From Sulfuriferula sp047300855 (GTDB lineage Bacteria > Pseudomonadota > Gammaproteobacteria > Burkholderiales > Sulfuriferulaceae), in contig NZ_CP170197.1 in the NCBI RefSeq assembly GCF_047300855.1, forward strand, positions 992,001 to 1,056,000: DNA of 64,000 bases, read 5' to 3'. Positions 27,016 to 37,065 of this stretch are shown here, piece by piece. The position numbers and the translations under genes were made by a program. Every line of letters starts with the position of its first letter. Position 1 is the stretch's first letter. The notes under the pieces are model-generated. The model was not told the DNA's origin, did not search any database, and was given only the letters and a program-made list of their open reading frames with translations.

Positions 27016-27534
27016 ATGAAACGCTTGATTATTGCCTGCATGGGATTGCTGGTTTTAGCCGGATGCGCAACGACCGACCATACGCGGGCGCCAGCCCTGG
27101 AAAAAAACGTCAAATGGGCGCTACTGCCGATGGAGAACCACACGGAAACGCCACAGGCAGGCTTGCGCATGGAAGCTATTACCGAAACATTATTGCGCGT
27201 GCGCGGCGTTACCTCCCTGAAGAAGTATCCTTCCACGTTGACCCAGGATAGCTTGTTTGAGCCTGCCGATGCCAAGGCCGTTGAAGAGGCCGTCAATTGG
27301 GCACAGCAAACGGGTGCGCGCTATGCGGTGACGGGATCGGTTAACGAGTGGCGCTATAAGACCGGGGTGGATGGTGAACCGGCAGTCGGTGTTACGCTTC
27401 GGATCATCGATTTGCAAAACCGCCAGGTGATCTGGGATGCCGCCGGAGCACGTACCGGATGGGGGCGTGAGGCCGTCAGTGCGGTTGCCCAGAAACTGCT
27501 GGAAAAGCTTACCGGCGACATCAAGTTTAAATGA
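27016..27534 (+). CDS. pelC: PelC: outer-membrane lipoprotein
   Basis: A 172-residue lipoprotein, the same length as Pseudomonas PelC. The signal sequence ends in the lipobox LAGC, with lipidated C17. GAGAGGAATAGG lies just before the ATG. The domain has the GNA1162/PelC fold (VKWALLPMENHTETPQAG, then YAVTGSVNEWRYKTG). In Pseudomonas it forms a 12-membered ring that funnels Pel to PelB. Its last bases overlap the start of pelD in ATGA. Confidence 0.93.
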   Translation: MKRLIIACMGLLVLAGCATTDHTRAPALEKNVKWALLPMENHTETPQAGLRMEAITETLLRVRGVTSLKKYPSTLTQDSLFEPADAKAVEEAVNWAQQTGARYAVTGSVNEWRYKTGVDGEPAVGVTLRIIDLQNRQVIWDAAGARTGWGREAVSAVAQKLLEKLTGDIKFK

Positions 27535-28862
27535 ATCTTTACCAGCATCTCATACCGCACGGCAAAACGGAATATTGGCAATGGGGTGAAACGCTGGGCA
27601 TCAGCCTGGGCGCATTGCTGTTGTCATATAGCCTGTTGCCCGGCGATCCGCTCAATACGCATGTTTTTCCGTGGATATGGATGGCGCCGGTTCTGATTGC
27701 ATTGCGCTATGGCGTATTCATGGGGGTGGTTTCGGTACTGATCTTTCTGGGCGGATGGCTGGTGTGGGCAACGGACCAGGCAGTAAGTTACGCTGCATTT
27801 CCACGCATCACCTTTCTGGGCGGCACCTTGATGGTAATGATAAGCGGTGAATTCAGCGGAGTATGGATCTCGCGCACCCGTCGGATAGAGGAATTGCAGC
27901 ACTACACTGAACAGCGCCTGGAATTGCTTACCAGACGCCTGTATTTATTAAGTCTTTCCCATGACCGCCTGGAGCAGGATTTGATTGGCCGGCCGTCCAG
28001 CCTGCGTGAGGGGTTGAAAGAACTCAACCGCATTCTACCCGCAGTCAATGGCTTGCCTGGCGCCGATATTTACCTGGCTTTGGTGGTGCGCCAATGTAAT
28101 CTGAGCGTCGCCGGTTTGCATGCCGTTAACGAAGGCCAGATCAGCCCGGATCCGGTAGCCAGCATCGGCGCCTTTACTCCTGTTGACGATCAGGATCCTC
28201 TCATCGCGCATTGTATTAATAGTGGTGAATTGGTCCACATCAACACAGAAGAAAATCTGACTGAATTGCCTAGCCGCTATCTGGTCGCCGTACCTGCCAA
28301 AACCGCCGATGGGCGCCTCATAGCAATCATGGCGGTCGAAAAAATGCCCTTTTTTGCCTTGCAAACTGAGAACATGCAAACGCTGTCCGTATTGACCAGT
28401 TACTACGCGGACACGATTACCGCCACTGAATTCACCCCCTTTCTTACCGACACGCTCAAAGACTGCCCCATTGATTTCTTCAAGGCGATGCATACCCTCA
28501 GACGTTTGCAAAAGGATATGCAGATTAGCAGCATGCTGGTTGGGTTTGCAGCACACGACACTCGTGAAAGCGCCGAACAATTGAAATCCATCGCCAATGC
28601 CGTGCGCGGCCTGGATGAAACCTGGACCCTGGTGCGCGGCGAATGGCGCCTTTGCCTGGTGTTGTTGCCGTTGGCTGGAGCAGGCGCGCTCGGCGGTTAC
28701 CTGGATAGAATTGAACATATTTTCGTCGAACGTTTCGGCACTCGTCCTGGCCAGATGGGCATCCTTACCCGCTCGGTTACCCTGGAACAGGATCCGATCA
28801 GCACACGACTGGATGACTTTATCGTGGCATTAACCGAACACGCCCATGATCCTCAGCAATAA
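27531..28862 (+). CDS. pelD: PelD: inner-membrane c-di-GMP receptor
   Basis: A 443-residue protein with four membrane helices (about 21-112), a cytosolic helix (about 115-150), a GAF domain (about 155-300) and a degenerate GGDEF domain (about 310-430) without a cyclase active site. The inhibitory-site pair RGLD is at 359-362, and a second arginine is at R393, 34 residues on. Pseudomonas PelD binds c-di-GMP through R367/D370 and R402, an almost identical spacing, so binding is likely here too. c-di-GMP binding to PelD turns on Pel synthesis by PelF. The start overlaps pelC by 4 bases and the end overlaps pelE by 17. Confidence 0.94.
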   Translation: MNLYQHLIPHGKTEYWQWGETLGISLGALLLSYSLLPGDPLNTHVFPWIWMAPVLIALRYGVFMGVVSVLIFLGGWLVWATDQAVSYAAFPRITFLGGTLMVMISGEFSGVWISRTRRIEELQHYTEQRLELLTRRLYLLSLSHDRLEQDLIGRPSSLREGLKELNRILPAVNGLPGADIYLALVVRQCNLSVAGLHAVNEGQISPDPVASIGAFTPVDDQDPLIAHCINSGELVHINTEENLTELPSRYLVAVPAKTADGRLIAIMAVEKMPFFALQTENMQTLSVLTSYYADTITATEFTPFLTDTLKDCPIDFFKAMHTLRRLQKDMQISSMLVGFAAHDTRESAEQLKSIANAVRGLDETWTLVRGEWRLCLVLLPLAGAGALGGYLDRIEHIFVERFGTRPGQMGILTRSVTLEQDPISTRLDDFIVALTEHAHDPQQ

Positions 28863-29847
28863 ACTTATTCTCCTGGGGATCAGCCTGGAAAGCGGCGCAT
28901 TGGCCGCATTGGCACAGGACGTGCCCGTACCGGTGCAATATCTGGGTTTTGCGACCTTGCATGCAGCTGCGTCAGTCGTTGTGGCCCAGCTGGTTTTATT
29001 GTTTTTGCCCAGGCATTATCGCCAGCCTAAACGGGCAGTCCTGGGATTGTTTTTCCTATTGGCATTTTTCGTGCCGTTTCTCACCTTCATTACCATGATT
29101 GCCATCGTGGTGACCGCGCGTTTTTTCTCCAAACCCATTATTTATTACCCCTTTGTCAAAGTTGGCCTGCCGGAATTTACCCTGGGGAGCGCGGGGATAC
29201 GCAACTCGCTGGGGGAGGGCGCAATACGCACGCGCTTGAAGACACCCAGTCTGTCCTCCGAAGTGCGTATGAAAGCGCTACTCTCTGCCCATGCCATGTC
29301 CGCACGTTACTCGGTGCCCTTACTGAAGGAATTGCTGGGCGATGAAGCGGATGACTTGCGCCTGCTCGCGTATGGCATGCTGGATAACCGGGAGAAAAGC
29401 CTGAATGCCCTGATCCATGATTTGTTGAAAAAGCTCGATGCCTGTCGTGAACCCAGTTTATGCCAGCTTTACCAGAAACGATTGGCCGAACTCTATTGGG
29501 CATTCGCATATGAACATTTGGCCGAAGGCGACATGCTTACCTACATGCTGACGCAGGCCGAACACTACACGCGCGCAGCGCTTGAAACCAAGGCTGATGG
29601 CGATTTATGGGTATTGCTTGCACAGATACTGATTAAGCAGCAAAACCCCCAGCAGGCTGAATCCGCTTTTAATCAGGCGATTGCTTTGGGCATGCCGGTA
29701 ACGCGCATCCAGCCATATCTGGCCGAACTGGCCTATCAGCGCCATGATTACCGGGCAGTAAGAGAACACCTGCAATTGATGCCGTTCAATAGTCAAATCC
29801 CGCAAATTGCCAATATTCAGCGTTTCTGGTTAGGGACTCATCCGTGA
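28846..29847 (+). CDS. pelE: PelE: inner-membrane Pel assembly protein
   Basis: A 333-residue protein with two N-terminal membrane segments (about 5-25 and 35-95, the second region longer) followed by a cytosolic TPR-like helical domain (NPQQAESAFNQAIALG and similar). In Pseudomonas, PelD, PelE, PelF and PelG form the inner-membrane synthase complex. The ATG lies 17 bases inside pelD without a strong ribosome-binding site, which suggests translational coupling. The stop overlaps the pelF GTG start in GTGA. Confidence 0.9.
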   Translation: MILSNKLILLGISLESGALAALAQDVPVPVQYLGFATLHAAASVVVAQLVLLFLPRHYRQPKRAVLGLFFLLAFFVPFLTFITMIAIVVTARFFSKPIIYYPFVKVGLPEFTLGSAGIRNSLGEGAIRTRLKTPSLSSEVRMKALLSAHAMSARYSVPLLKELLGDEADDLRLLAYGMLDNREKSLNALIHDLLKKLDACREPSLCQLYQKRLAELYWAFAYEHLAEGDMLTYMLTQAEHYTRAALETKADGDLWVLLAQILIKQQNPQQAESAFNQAIALGMPVTRIQPYLAELAYQRHDYRAVREHLQLMPFNSQIPQIANIQRFWLGTHP

Positions 29848-31349
29848 GTTTTCCAACTGCCAAAGGTGCCGATATTGCGCTATTGCTGGAAGGCACATTT
29901 CCTTATGTGAGCGGGGGTGTTTCCAGCTGGATCAATCAAATGATCCGTGCCTATCCGGAATATCGTTTTGCAGTGGTATTCCTGGGTAGCCGTCCGCAGG
30001 ATTATGCCGAGGTTAAATATGCACTTCCCGATAACGTCGTCCATGTAGAAGCGCACTATTTGCATGGGGCTCACAAACCGCCGGTTGTACAAGCCCAACA
30101 GGGTGACCCAGCCATCATCGAACAGGTAGCCAACCTGCATCAGTCGTTTCGGCACGGGCATGCGGATACCGTTGGCGCCTTCGCTCAACTTGCCACCCTG
30201 TTAAAGCAGGGCGACATCAACGAAGAGTTTTTTTTATATAGCCGGAAAGCCTGGGATTTCATCACCAGGAATTATCAGGAGCACTGCACTGATCCTTCCT
30301 TTATCGATTATTTCTGGACAGTGCGGGCCATGCATGAACCCATTTGGGTGATGGCGAAAATCGCTTCTGACCTCATTCCGGTTCGTGCTTTTCATACGAT
30401 CTCCACTGGTTACGCCGGGCTGCTGGGGAGCCTGCTGAAATTGCATACGGGCAAGCCGCTGATTCTGTCGGAACACGGTATTTATACCAAGGAACGCAAG
30501 ATCGACTTATATCAAAGCACATGGATCAGTGACAATCGCAATGTTTTCGAAAAAGACCCCACCGAGGTCAGCTATTTCCGCGAATTGTGGATGCGTTTTT
30601 ATACCTCGCTGGGGCGCGTGTGTTATCACCATGCCGATATTATTACTGCACTGTACGAAGCCAATCGCGAGCGCCAGATTAGCGATGGCGCGCCGCCCGA
30701 ACGCACGCGTGTGATCCCTAATGGAATTGACTTGGCGCGATTCCAGCCTGTGCGTGCCAGACGCCCGGAAATGCCGCCCCCTATCCTGTGTTTGATCGGG
30801 CGCGTGGTATCGATCAAGGACGTTAAAACTTTTATTCGCATGATGCGTAGCGTGGTGAATCGTGTTCCGGAGGCTGAAGGCTGGATCGCGGGCCCGGAAG
30901 ACGAAGATCCCGCTTATGCCGAGGAATGCCATAGCTTGACCGCCAGCCTTGGGCTGACCGAGAAAGTGAAATTCCTTGGATTCCAAAAAGTTGAGGTGGT
31001 GCTGGAAAAGGTGGGTCTGGTCGTGCTGTCCTCGATTAGCGAGGCCCTGCCTCTGGTCTTGCTGGAAGGCTATGCGGCGGGCGTGCCTGCGTTGACCACG
31101 GATGTGGGTTCATGCAGGCAGTTGATTTATGGGTTGACGCCTGAAGATCAGGCCCTGGGTGCTTCGGGTGCCGTGGTCCGTATTGCCGACCCACAGGCAA
31201 TGGCAGCCGCAGCGATTGATTTATTACGCCCGGAAAACTGGTTCCCGGCACGCGACGCCGCCATCGCTCGCGTAGAGCGTTACTACACGCAAACCCTGAT
31301 GTTTGATGAATTCAAGCAGGTTTATCAACAGGCACTCGAGATCAAGTAA
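29844..31349 (+). CDS. pelF: PelF: GT4-type Pel polymerase
   Basis: A 501-residue cytosolic glycosyltransferase starting with GTG at 29844. The hallmark LLEGTFPYVSGGVSSWINQM is at the N-terminus, VIPNGIDLARF marks the sugar-nucleotide region, and SEALPLVLLEGYAAG gives the ExxxxxxxE pair of retaining GT-B enzymes. It uses UDP-GalNAc/GlcNAc to polymerise Pel and is the step governed by c-di-GMP-bound PelD. Its TAA shares a base with the pelG ATG (TAATG). Confidence 0.95.
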   Translation: MSFPTAKGADIALLLEGTFPYVSGGVSSWINQMIRAYPEYRFAVVFLGSRPQDYAEVKYALPDNVVHVEAHYLHGAHKPPVVQAQQGDPAIIEQVANLHQSFRHGHADTVGAFAQLATLLKQGDINEEFFLYSRKAWDFITRNYQEHCTDPSFIDYFWTVRAMHEPIWVMAKIASDLIPVRAFHTISTGYAGLLGSLLKLHTGKPLILSEHGIYTKERKIDLYQSTWISDNRNVFEKDPTEVSYFRELWMRFYTSLGRVCYHHADIITALYEANRERQISDGAPPERTRVIPNGIDLARFQPVRARRPEMPPPILCLIGRVVSIKDVKTFIRMMRSVVNRVPEAEGWIAGPEDEDPAYAEECHSLTASLGLTEKVKFLGFQKVEVVLEKVGLVVLSSISEALPLVLLEGYAAGVPALTTDVGSCRQLIYGLTPEDQALGASGAVVRIADPQAMAAAAIDLLRPENWFPARDAAIARVERYYTQTLMFDEFKQVYQQALEIK

Positions 31350-32722
31350 TGGCTGGCATTGGTTTTGAAATCAAGAAAATTCTGCGTCGCGACAGCTATC
31401 TGGCGATGTTCAGCGCCTATGCCTATGCGGGCATAATCGGTTCCGGGCCATGGGTATTGTCGATACTCGGTGTGCTCATTATCGGTTTGTTCAGCCTGGG
31501 CGTGGTTTTGCCCCATGTGCTGATTACCCAATTCCAGGTCACGATTACGCATCTGATTGCGATGAGTCTGATTCTGACCGGCTTTCTACAGCTCGGTTTT
31601 ACCCGATATATTGCAGATCGGCTATTTGAGAAAAATACAGACGCAATTCTCCCCAATTTTATTGGCGCCATTTTCATAACGACGCTGATATCCGGTTTGA
31701 TCGGCATGGCATTGGCGCTGTTTGCCTTTCCCGAACAGGACGCCGTCTACCGGCTGCTGTTGATTGCAAATTTTGTGGTGCTATGCAACATCTGGATCGC
31801 TACGATCTTTTTGTCCGGCATGAAAAACTACAAAGCCATTCTGGTCCTATATACCATCGGTTATGGATTTGCTGTCGTCGCAGCCATTATTTTACGGGGC
31901 TTCGGGCTGAATGGCCTATTGAGCGGTATGTTGTTGGGTCATTTCACACTCATGAGCGGCATGATGCTGCTGATCATCCGCTCCTATCCTTCCAATCATT
32001 TTATTGAATTCGACTTTTTACGTAAAAAACGCATGTTCGCATCGTTAATATGGACAGGGTTTTTCTTTAATCTCGGCGTATGGATAGATAAATACATATT
32101 CTGGTATACCCCATCGACTGGTAAATCAGTCATCGGCGTGTTCCACGCCTCTCTCATCTATGATTTGCCGATTTTCCTGGCCTATTTGTCCATTATTCCG
32201 GGCATGGCAGTGTTTCTGGTGCGCATGGAAACTGATTTTGTCGGGTTTTATCAAAAATTCTACGATGCAGTACGCGACGGCGGCACGCTGGATTACATAG
32301 AAGAAATGCGCGATGAAATGGTGGAAACCGCACGCCAGGGCATCTTCGAAATTATCAAAATTCAGGCGATGGCGGTGTTGATTGTTTTTGTCGCTGCACC
32401 GGCATTATTGAGGATTATCGGCATCTCCCAATATTATCTTTCGTTGCTGTATGTGGATGTGGTCGCAGCAGGATTGCAGGTGGTATTCCTGGGTATTATG
32501 AATGTGCTGTTCTACCTGGATAAGCGCGTCATAGCCTTGATTCTGACTGCACTGTTTGCCGCCTTGAATCTTGTATTCAGCTTGCTCAGCATCCAGCTTG
32601 GTGCAAACTGGTATGGCTATGGCTTTGCGGTGTCGTTACTCATTACCGTCGTTGTGGGCTTATATTGGCTGGATCGAAAGTTGGCGATTCTGGAATACGA
32701 AACATTCATGCTGCAGAAATAG
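31349..32722 (+). CDS. pelG: PelG: 12-helix Pel membrane protein
   Basis: A 457-residue inner-membrane protein with about 12 helices. The N-terminus MAGIGFEIKKILRRDSY is characteristic of PelG, and the SGPWVLSI and GFFFNLGVWIDKY segments fit the family, which is related to polysaccharide flippases. It is thought to move Pel across the inner membrane with PelD, PelE and PelF. It is last in the operon, and about 180 bases without a gene follow. Confidence 0.95.
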   Translation: MAGIGFEIKKILRRDSYLAMFSAYAYAGIIGSGPWVLSILGVLIIGLFSLGVVLPHVLITQFQVTITHLIAMSLILTGFLQLGFTRYIADRLFEKNTDAILPNFIGAIFITTLISGLIGMALALFAFPEQDAVYRLLLIANFVVLCNIWIATIFLSGMKNYKAILVLYTIGYGFAVVAAIILRGFGLNGLLSGMLLGHFTLMSGMMLLIIRSYPSNHFIEFDFLRKKRMFASLIWTGFFFNLGVWIDKYIFWYTPSTGKSVIGVFHASLIYDLPIFLAYLSIIPGMAVFLVRMETDFVGFYQKFYDAVRDGGTLDYIEEMRDEMVETARQGIFEIIKIQAMAVLIVFVAAPALLRIIGISQYYLSLLYVDVVAAGLQVVFLGIMNVLFYLDKRVIALILTALFAALNLVFSLLSIQLGANWYGYGFAVSLLITVVVGLYWLDRKLAILEYETFMLQK

Positions 32723-32901
32723 TCATTCCGTAATGTTGCTGAATTCACGGTAGCGGCGTCAGCCCTGCAAAACAGCAAGCATGAATCAATATACGTTTCT
32801 GCCATTTCTGCTGGTCTGCCGCTACACTGGCAAGCACGTCTTGTAATTGTAAAGATCGGCAATATCTGATTTTGTGAGACGTAACTGACCTGGAGCCGAA
32901 C

Positions 32902-33300
32902 ATGACTGAACTGACCGCGCAGCAAACCGCACAACTCGATCAAGTATTGACAGGCCGCTACCGAACTCTGATGAGCGAGGTGCAGGAGGAGATGGAACGC
33001 ACCGGCAATATCCAGTATGTGGAGGTGATGGGGCGCGCTCCCGGCGATATCGGAGATGCATCAGTGGCGGACGCCATTGCCGATCTCAATCTGGCGATTG
33101 TAGATCGGCAAATCCACGAGATGCGCGACATCGAGGCAGCCAAACGGCGTATCAAGGCAGGCGATTATGGTGTCTGTGCGGACTGCGGCGCCGGTATTGG
33201 CTTCGATCGCCTGATGGCCTATCCCACTGCCAAGCGCTGCATTGCCTGCCAGCAACAGCACGAACATATCTACGCTGGCCAGACGCGCCCCAGTTTGTGA
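32902..33300 (+). CDS. DksA/TraR-type C4 zinc-finger protein
   Basis: A 132-residue protein with a helical hairpin (about 1-85) and a Cys4 zinc finger: C92, C95 (CADC) and C113, C116 (CIAC). It lies in the TraR/DksA family, but the tip of the hairpin lacks the obvious DxxDxA motif of true DksA, since APGDIGDASVAD is only loosely similar. A role at the RNA polymerase secondary channel is likely by family and unproven here. A GGAG precedes the ATG. The polymerase X gene begins 20 bases after its stop. Confidence 0.85.
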   Translation: MTELTAQQTAQLDQVLTGRYRTLMSEVQEEMERTGNIQYVEVMGRAPGDIGDASVADAIADLNLAIVDRQIHEMRDIEAAKRRIKAGDYGVCADCGAGIGFDRLMAYPTAKRCIACQQQHEHIYAGQTRPSL

Positions 33301-33320
33301 TCGCCTGAAAGAGCACGATC

Positions 33321-35045
33321 ATGCCCATTCACAACGCCGATATTGCGGCGATCTTCGAAGAGATCGCCGATCTGCTCGAAATCGAGGGCGCCAACCCGTT
33401 TCGCATCCGCGCTTACCGCAACGCGGCGCGGGTGGTAGGCGAATACGGCCGCGAGTTGCGTGCGCTGCTGGACAATGGCGCAGACCTGCCCAGGCTGCCC
33501 GGCATCGGCGCGGATCTGGCCGGCAAGATCCGCGAGATCGCCACGACCGGTCATTGTGCGTTGCTCGAGCGCCTGCGCGGAGAGGTACCCACCAGCGTGA
33601 CCGAATTGCTCAAGATTCCCGGGCTCGGTCCCAAAAAAGTCAGCGCGCTGTATCACGACCTGGCGGTTGAAACGCCGGAACAGCTGCTGCGCATGGCGCG
33701 CGAAGGGCGCATCCGCCAGCTGCATGGCTTCGGCCCAAAAACCGAAGCCAGCATCCTGCAAGCCATCGAAACTCACGGCAACAAAGCGCGCCGCTATCCA
33801 CTGGCAGCGGCGGTGCAGTACGCGACGGCGCTGGCGGCCTACCTGCGCGATGTGCCTGGCGTGCATCAGGTCACGCTGGCGGGCAGCTACCGGCGTTGCA
33901 AGGAAACCGTAGGCGATCTCGATATCCTGGTCAGTGCCGCCTCCGCCAGTCCGGTGATCCAGCGTTTCCTCGGCTACGACGAGGTGGCCGAAGTGTTGTC
34001 GGGCGGCACCACCCGTGCCAGCGTGACCCTGAAAAGCGGCCTGCAGGTGGACCTGCGCCTGGTGGAAGACACCAGTTACGGCGCAGCGCTGCAATACTTC
34101 ACCGGCAGCAAGCCGCACAGTATTGCGATCCGCACCCTGGCCCAGGAACGCGGTCTCAAGCTCAACGAATACGGCGTGTTTCAGGGCAAGACGCGCATCG
34201 CGGGCGAGACCGAGGAATCGGTGTATGCCGCAGTAGGGCTGCCCTGGATTGCGCCGGAATTGCGCGAAGACCGCGGCGAGATCGAGGCGGCGCGCGCCGG
34301 GCGGCTGCCGCACCTGATCGAACTGGCCGACCTCAGGGGCGATCTGCATGCGCATACCCTGGCCAGCGATGGCCACGCCAGCTTGCGCGACATGGCGCTG
34401 GCGGCGCAGGCGCGCGGTCTTACTTACCTGGCCATCACCGATCACTCCAGCCGCCTGAAAGTCGCCCACGGCCTCGATCCGCTGCGGTTGCGCCGGCAGC
34501 TGGACGAAATCGACATGCTCAATGCCGAACTCGCCGGCATTACCCTGCTCAAGGGCAGCGAGGTGGAAATCCTCGAAGACGGCAGCCTGGATTTGCCGGA
34601 AGGTCTGACCGACCGGCTCGACATCGTAATCGGCGCGGTGCACAGTCACTTCGGTCTGCCGCGCGCAAAACAGACCGAGCGCATTCTGCGCGCCATGGAT
34701 CATCCGCGCTTCACCCTGCTGGCCCATCCCTTCGGCCGCCTCATCAATGAGCGCGAGCCGATCGAGGTGGACATGCAGCGCATCATCCGCGCCGCTCGTA
34801 CGCGCGGCTGCTGGCTGGAGCTCAACGCCCAGCCGCAGCGGCTTGACCTGCCGGATACCTGGTGCCAGATGGCCAAGGCCGAAGGCACGCCGCTGGCGAT
34901 CAATTCCGATGCACACGGCACCGCGGGATTCGACGATCTGCTGTTCGGCATCGGCCAGGCCAGGCGCGGCTGGCTGGCAGCGGACGACGTGGTGAATACA
35001 CGCAGTCTTGCCGACTTGAAGTTGCTAATCTCCGCCACCATGTAG
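33321..35045 (+). CDS. polX: DNA polymerase X family (PolX with PHP domain)
   Basis: A 574-residue protein with the full bacterial PolX layout: helix-hairpin-helix segments (LPGIGADLAGKI, IPGLGPKKVSAL, HGFGPKTEASIL), the nucleotidyltransferase palm with GSYRR and the metal pair D199/D201 in VGDLDIL plus a later VDLRL aspartate, and a C-terminal PHP domain (from about 338) with DLHAHTLASDG, several His and the late SDAHG. PolX fills short gaps in base-excision repair, and the PHP domain provides manganese-dependent 3'-5' exonuclease or phosphatase activity. Both active sites look intact. GAAAGAG lies before the start. Confidence 0.94.
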   Translation: MPIHNADIAAIFEEIADLLEIEGANPFRIRAYRNAARVVGEYGRELRALLDNGADLPRLPGIGADLAGKIREIATTGHCALLERLRGEVPTSVTELLKIPGLGPKKVSALYHDLAVETPEQLLRMAREGRIRQLHGFGPKTEASILQAIETHGNKARRYPLAAAVQYATALAAYLRDVPGVHQVTLAGSYRRCKETVGDLDILVSAASASPVIQRFLGYDEVAEVLSGGTTRASVTLKSGLQVDLRLVEDTSYGAALQYFTGSKPHSIAIRTLAQERGLKLNEYGVFQGKTRIAGETEESVYAAVGLPWIAPELREDRGEIEAARAGRLPHLIELADLRGDLHAHTLASDGHASLRDMALAAQARGLTYLAITDHSSRLKVAHGLDPLRLRRQLDEIDMLNAELAGITLLKGSEVEILEDGSLDLPEGLTDRLDIVIGAVHSHFGLPRAKQTERILRAMDHPRFTLLAHPFGRLINEREPIEVDMQRIIRAARTRGCWLELNAQPQRLDLPDTWCQMAKAEGTPLAINSDAHGTAGFDDLLFGIGQARRGWLAADDVVNTRSLADLKLLISATM

Positions 35046-35081
35046 AATGCCCGGTTTTCCCACTGTATTGTTTCCCGCCCC

Positions 35082-36989
35082 ATGCCTCTGCTCACATTAG
35101 AAAATGCCTCCCTCGCCTTCGGCCACGTGCCGCTGCTCGACCATGCCGACTGGGTGATCGAGCCCGGTGCCCACATTGGCCTGATCGGCCGCAACGGCGC
35201 GGGTAAATCCAGCCTGCTCAAGGTGCTGGCCGGAGAGATCAAACACGACGACGGTAATGTGTGGCGTCAGCCCGGCATGAAGCTGGCCTACGTGCCACAA
35301 GAGCCCGTGCTCGACCCGGCGCACACGGTGTACGAGGCGGTCGCGGAAGGGCTGGGCGAGGTCAGCCAGCTGCTGCTTGATTACCATGAAGTCACGCACA
35401 AGATGGGCGAGCCGGATGCCGATTTCGATGCGCTGATGGCGCGCATGCAGACCCTGCAAACGGCGCTCGAAGCGCGCGACGGCTGGAGCTTGCAGGCCCG
35501 TGTGGAAACAGCGTTGACCAAGCTCAGTCTGCCCGAGGATGTCCTGGTCGGCACGCTGTCGGGCGGCCTGAAAAAGCGCGTGGCGCTGGCGCGTGCGCTG
35601 GTCACCGAGCCGGATTTGCTGCTGCTGGACGAACCCACCAACCACCTCGATCTGGCTTCCATCGAATGGCTGGAAGAGCTGATACGCGGCTACGCCGGCG
35701 GGGTCATCGTGATTACCCACGACCGGCGTTTTCTGGACAATGTGTCGCGTCAGATTGTCGAGCTGGATCGCGGCGTGTTGCGCACCTACGAGGGCAATTT
35801 CACTGAATATCAGCGCCTCAAGGCCGAGCAACTGGCGATCGAGTCGGTGGAGCAGGCCAAATTCGACAAGGTGCTGGCGCAGGAAGAGGTATGGCTGCGC
35901 CAGGGCATCAAGGCGCGGCGTACCCGCAACGAAGGACGCGTGCGCCGTCTGGAACAGCTGCGCCGCGAGCGCAGCGAACGCCGCAATCATCTGGGGCAGG
36001 TCAACCTCAACGTGGACAGCGGCGAAAAATCCGGCAAGCGCGTGGCGGAGCTTGAGCACGTGACCAAAGCCTATGGCGGGCGCACGCTGATCCGCGATTT
36101 CTCCGGCGTGATCCAGCGCGGCGACAAGGTCGGCCTGATCGGGCCCAACGGCATCGGCAAGACCACACTGATCAAGCTCATCCTCGGCGAAATCGAGCCG
36201 GATTCCGGCACCGTCAAGCTCGGCACCAAGCTCTCGGTCGCCTACTTCGACCAGTTCCGCACCCAGCTCGATGAGGAAATGACCGTCGCCGACACCATCA
36301 GTCAGGGCGGCGATTTCGTCGAAATCGGCGGCGAGCGCAAGCACGTCATCAGTTATCTGGAAGACTTCCTGTTTGCCCCGGCGCGTTCGCGTTCGCCGGT
36401 GAAATCGCTGTCCGGGGGCGAGCGCAACCGGCTGCTGCTGGCGCGCCTGTTTACCCGTCCGGCCAACGTGCTGGTGCTGGACGAGCCCACCAACGATCTC
36501 GACATCGACACCCTGGAACTGCTCGAAGAATTGCTGCAGGACTACCCCGGCACGGTGTTGCTGGTGTCACACGACCGTACCTTCCTGGACAACGTGGTGA
36601 CCCAGGTGATCGCCTTCGAAGGCGATGGCGTGCTGCGCGAATATGCGGGCGGCTACGACGACTGGCTGGCGCAGCGCCCCAAGTCCGGCTCGGCGGACAA
36701 GGCAGCCATCAAAGCCGCGACATTGAGCAAGCCGGAACCTGCCAGGCCAGCAGCTGCCAAGTCAAAACTGAGTTGGAAGGAAGCGCAGGAGCTGGCGGCT
36801 CTGCCCGAGCAGATTCGTGCGCTGGAAGAGGAGCAAACCGGCATCACTGCGCGCCTGTCCGACGGCACGCTATACAGCAATCAACCCAGTGAAGCCAAGC
36901 GTCTGCAAGCGCGTTTTGCCGACATCGATGGGGAACTGGAAACGGCGCTGGCGCGCTGGGAGGCGCTGGAAGCCAAGCAAGCAGGTTGA
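35082..36989 (+). CDS. uup: ABC-F family ATPase Uup
   Basis: A 635-residue soluble protein with two ATP-binding cassettes: Walker A GRNGAGKSS near residue 37, signature LSGGLKKRV, then a second Walker A GPNGIGKTT and signature LSGGERNRL, each with an LDEPTN Walker B. The C-terminal domain (about 545-635) is a coiled coil after an Ala/Pro/Lys linker, as in Uup, where it binds DNA. Uup affects transposon precise excision and 50S/70S ribosome function. It is 36 bases after polX on the same strand and may be cotranscribed with it. Confidence 0.92.
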   Translation: MPLLTLENASLAFGHVPLLDHADWVIEPGAHIGLIGRNGAGKSSLLKVLAGEIKHDDGNVWRQPGMKLAYVPQEPVLDPAHTVYEAVAEGLGEVSQLLLDYHEVTHKMGEPDADFDALMARMQTLQTALEARDGWSLQARVETALTKLSLPEDVLVGTLSGGLKKRVALARALVTEPDLLLLDEPTNHLDLASIEWLEELIRGYAGGVIVITHDRRFLDNVSRQIVELDRGVLRTYEGNFTEYQRLKAEQLAIESVEQAKFDKVLAQEEVWLRQGIKARRTRNEGRVRRLEQLRRERSERRNHLGQVNLNVDSGEKSGKRVAELEHVTKAYGGRTLIRDFSGVIQRGDKVGLIGPNGIGKTTLIKLILGEIEPDSGTVKLGTKLSVAYFDQFRTQLDEEMTVADTISQGGDFVEIGGERKHVISYLEDFLFAPARSRSPVKSLSGGERNRLLLARLFTRPANVLVLDEPTNDLDIDTLELLEELLQDYPGTVLLVSHDRTFLDNVVTQVIAFEGDGVLREYAGGYDDWLAQRPKSGSADKAAIKAATLSKPEPARPAAAKSKLSWKEAQELAALPEQIRALEEEQTGITARLSDGTLYSNQPSEAKRLQARFADIDGELETALARWEALEAKQAG

Positions 36990-37065
36990 TCTGGCACCCG
37001 TCGCCGGCGCCAGTAATCATTCATTGCTTAGCGCCCGGGACGGGGAAAGTTGTATCTGCGCGAAC

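Noticed and set aside
33270..34916. A 548-codon open frame on the minus strand
   Set aside because: It is antisense to polX, which has complete PolX and PHP motifs.
35097..36344. A 415-codon open frame on the minus strand
   Set aside because: It is antisense to uup and resembles no family.
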